The notes under the pieces are model-generated. The model was given only the letters and a program-made list of their open reading frames with translations, searched no databases and had not been told where the DNA came from. This document shows, piece after piece, positions 5,985 to 6,792 of a DNA stretch of 6,792 nucleotides. The position numbers and the translations under genes were made by a program. Each line of letters begins with the position of its first letter. Position 1 is the first letter of the stretch. Source of the DNA: an uncultured Curvibacter sp. (GTDB taxonomy: Bacteria; Pseudomonadota; Gammaproteobacteria; Burkholderiales; Burkholderiaceae); contig CAMLNH010000155.1 of NCBI GenBank assembly GCA_946481355.1, positions 1 through 6,792 of the forward strand. Reading direction: 5' to 3'.

Positions 5985-6792
5985 ATGATGGCAACGACAC
6001 CCCCCCGACCCCACCGCTGGTACCGACTGACCGGGCTGCTGCTGTGCCTGGGCCTGCTGGCTGGCTGTGCCGAGCGGCCGCGCCGCACGCCCGACATGGC
6101 CGAGGCGATCCGCACCGAGATCGCGCCGTCGGCCGCCGCCACGGCAGCGGGTACCGTGCCCTCACGTGTGAGCGATGCCCTGGCCGAACCGGCACCGCCG
6201 GCGGCCGTGGTGCCGCCCGAGCCGCGCCTGGACCTGCTGGTCAACAACGCCAGCGCGCGCGAAGTCTTCCTGGCCCTGGTGGCCGACACGCGCTACAGCA
6301 TGCTCATGCACCCGGAGGTCACGGGCAGCATCTCGGTGACGCTGCGCGGCGTCACAGTCAAGGAGGCGCTGGAGTCCATCCGTGATGTCTATGGCTACGA
6401 CTTCCGCATGGAAGGCCGCCGCATCACCATCTATGCACCGACCCTGCAGACCCGCATCTTCACGCTCAACTACCCGCATGCCCAGCGGGTCGGGCGCAGC
6501 GAATTGCGCGTGTCCTCGGGTGCGGCGCTCTACAGTTCCGGCACAGGTGGAATCCCCGGGGCTGCGACGTCGGGCGCCGTTCCCGGCAGTGCTGGCACCA
6601 CGGCTGGCCAGACCGCGCGCCAGGCCGAGAGCAGCCGCATTGCGACCGACTCCAAGTCCGACTTCTGGGCCGAACTCTCCGAGGCCGTGCGCGGCCTGGT
6701 GGGGCGCGGCGAGGGCCGCAACGTGGTGATCAGCCCGCAGGCCGGCATCATGGCCGTGCGCGCCATGCCCGACGAACTGCGCCAGGTGGACC
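5985..6792 (+). CDS. mshL: MSHA secretin lipoprotein MshL, 3'-truncated by window edge
   Basis: The frame from ATG 5985 is open to the last base and encodes the first 269 residues of the outer-membrane secretin through which the pilus exits. A lipoprotein signal (RWYRLTGLLLCLGLLAGC) puts the lipidated cysteine at residue 28. A Pro/Ala-rich linker leads to a secretin/TonB short N-terminal (N0) domain at about 82-152, starting LDLLVNNASAREVFLALV and containing VRD-like IRDVYGYDF. Next come TRIFTLNYPHAQRVGRSELRVSSG, the MshL/PilQ-like entry to the second domain, and a Gly/Ser/Ala/Thr-rich insert (about 177-220). SDFWAEL (from 225) and VVISPQAGIMAVRAMPDELRQV at the edge are strongly MshL-like. 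The pore-forming domain lies outside the window. Two ATGs are adjacent (5985, 5988) and neither has a clear Shine-Dalgarno. The gene begins 34 nt after mshK, the loosest junction in the block. A 7-C run (6000-6006) occupies codons 6-8. Confidence 0.9.
   Translation, partial: MMATTPPRPHRWYRLTGLLLCLGLLAGCAERPRRTPDMAEAIRTEIAPSAAATAAGTVPSRVSDALAEPAPPAAVVPPEPRLDLLVNNASAREVFLALVADTRYSMLMHPEVTGSISVTLRGVTVKEALESIRDVYGYDFRMEGRRITIYAPTLQTRIFTLNYPHAQRVGRSELRVSSGAALYSSGTGGIPGAATSGAVPGSAGTTAGQTARQAESSRIATDSKSDFWAELSEAVRGLVGRGEGRNVVISPQAGIMAVRAMPDELRQVD

Noticed and set aside
5501..6289. A 262-codon minus-strand open frame opposite mshK and mshL.
   Set aside because: It is antisense to well-supported genes, rich in Arg/Ala/Ser as expected from high-GC shadow frames, and has no family resemblance.
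1..6792. A CRISPR array, tRNA, insertion sequence or prophage element.
   Set aside because: No spaced direct repeats, cloverleaf, transposase frame or terminal repeats were seen; almost all of the window is accounted for by pilus genes.

Overview
The window is a stretch of a high-GC proteobacterial chromosome that encodes a type IV pilus machine of the MSHA (mannose-sensitive haemagglutinin) type. Coding regions are rich in G/C-ending codons, and all eight recognisable genes read on the plus strand. Gene content and codon use fit a betaproteobacterium (Burkholderiales- or Rhodocyclales-like) or a high-GC gammaproteobacterium. This placement is an inference, because no rRNA or other taxonomic marker is present.

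Left block (1-2911): the C-terminal two thirds of the assembly ATPase MshE (cut by the left edge), then after 8 nt the inner-membrane platform protein MshG. A 152-nt gap carrying a plausible promoter and a CRP-like palindrome follows, and then a short MshA/MshB-type prepilin. The pilin gene has more relaxed codon use than its neighbours and ends at a strong intrinsic terminator (2984-3021).

Middle (3022-3304): about 280 nt of lower-GC non-coding DNA (48% GC over 3021-3240) with no convincing gene or promoter, apart from a weak FNR-like palindrome.

Right block (3305-6792): a tightly packed set of mshI (PilM-like, GTG start), a pilN-like gene (mshI2), mshJ (PilO/GspM-like), mshK (PilP-like) and the 5' part of the secretin lipoprotein gene mshL, which runs off the right edge. 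Two junctions are ATGA stop/start overlaps, which suggests translational coupling.

Together these genes supply the motor (MshE), the platform (MshG), the fibre subunit (MshA), the alignment complex linking the membranes (MshI, PilN, MshJ, MshK) and the outer-membrane pore (MshL). The prepilin peptidase, minor pilins, MshM and MshN are not in the window. I see no wholly new system here. The points of most interest are the block order, which differs from the Vibrio msh locus, the likely separate regulation of the pilin, and homopolymer tracts inside mshI and mshL.
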